The notes beneath the pieces were generated by a model that was given only the letters and a program-made list of their open reading frames with translations, made no database searches and had not been told where the DNA came from. Positions 4,974 through 5,012 of a DNA stretch of 5,012 nucleotides are shown here, piece by piece (position 1 is the first letter of the stretch; every line of letters begins with the position of its first letter). The DNA comes from Clostridia bacterium (lineage in GTDB: Bacteria > Bacillota > Clostridia > Christensenellales > Borkfalkiaceae): NCBI GenBank assembly GCA_900767495.1, contig CAAFZH010000034.1, positions 1-5,012 of the forward strand, written 5' to 3'. Made by a program: the position numbers and the translations under genes.

Positions 4974-5012
4974 AATTTACCCCGAAGGAGGAAGCGAAAC
5001 TATACGTCATTC

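Larger units (their letters stand above)
4684..5012. other. Non-coding, hairpin-rich region downstream of the operon
   Basis: No credible gene is visible in these 329 bases on either strand. The first 60 bases after the hydrogenase stop contain no GC-rich stem with a T-run; the only stem, GACA/TGTC around AGG at 4699-4709, is too weak to call a terminator. The rest consists of a repeat-like block (4757-4802), a long stem-loop (4808-4882) and three compact hairpins (4894-4906, 4938-4951, 4956-4973). The density of palindromes suggests a dispersed repetitive element rather than regulation of this operon. Confidence 0.6.

Overview
The window holds one co-directional five-gene cluster on the + strand (346-4683), flanked on both sides by non-coding DNA rich in hairpins and degenerate repeats. 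Gene gaps are 9, 21, 22 and 2 bases. Four of the five products are cysteine-rich or flavin redox proteins and the fifth is a small membrane protein. The code is standard (both TAA and TGA act as stops). Shine-Dalgarno sites are of the GGAG type, and the proteins are oxygen-sensitive types. Together with an [FeFe]-hydrogenase and a soluble fumarate-reductase-like pair, this points to a strictly anaerobic, fermentative bacterium, most likely a Clostridia-type Firmicute, perhaps known only from metagenomes. The lineage is an inference; there is no rRNA or other phylogenetic marker in the window.

Layout: 1-345 is a leader region with three inverted repeats and a repeat-like block. 346-1020 encodes a 224-aa SdhB/HdrC-like iron-sulfur protein with one plant-type [2Fe-2S] site and two complete CxxCxxCxxxC sites. 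1030-2640 encodes a 536-aa FAD protein of the fumarate reductase / succinate dehydrogenase / L-aspartate oxidase family. 2662-2985 encodes a 107-aa, three-helix membrane protein resembling PQ-loop/SemiSWEET proteins. 3008-3250 encodes an 80-aa thioredoxin-fold [2Fe-2S] protein (NuoE/HydC-like). 3253-4683 encodes a 476-aa [FeFe]-hydrogenase with an unusual ferredoxin-like front end and all four H-cluster cysteines. 4684-5012 is non-coding and hairpin-rich.

How the genes may work together (inference): the last two genes look like a hydrogenase with a small [2Fe-2S] relay. The first two look like a soluble dehydrogenase/reductase acting on a fumarate-like or other alpha,beta-unsaturated carboxylate. 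No quinone-reactive membrane anchor and no NuoF-like NAD(P)-binding flavoprotein lie in the window. The attractive but unproven reading is a H2-linked module in which electrons pass between the H-cluster and a flavin active site through four types of Fe-S carrier, with the PQ-loop protein as a transporter or membrane tether. The individual families are known; the five-gene combination is what deserves a second look.
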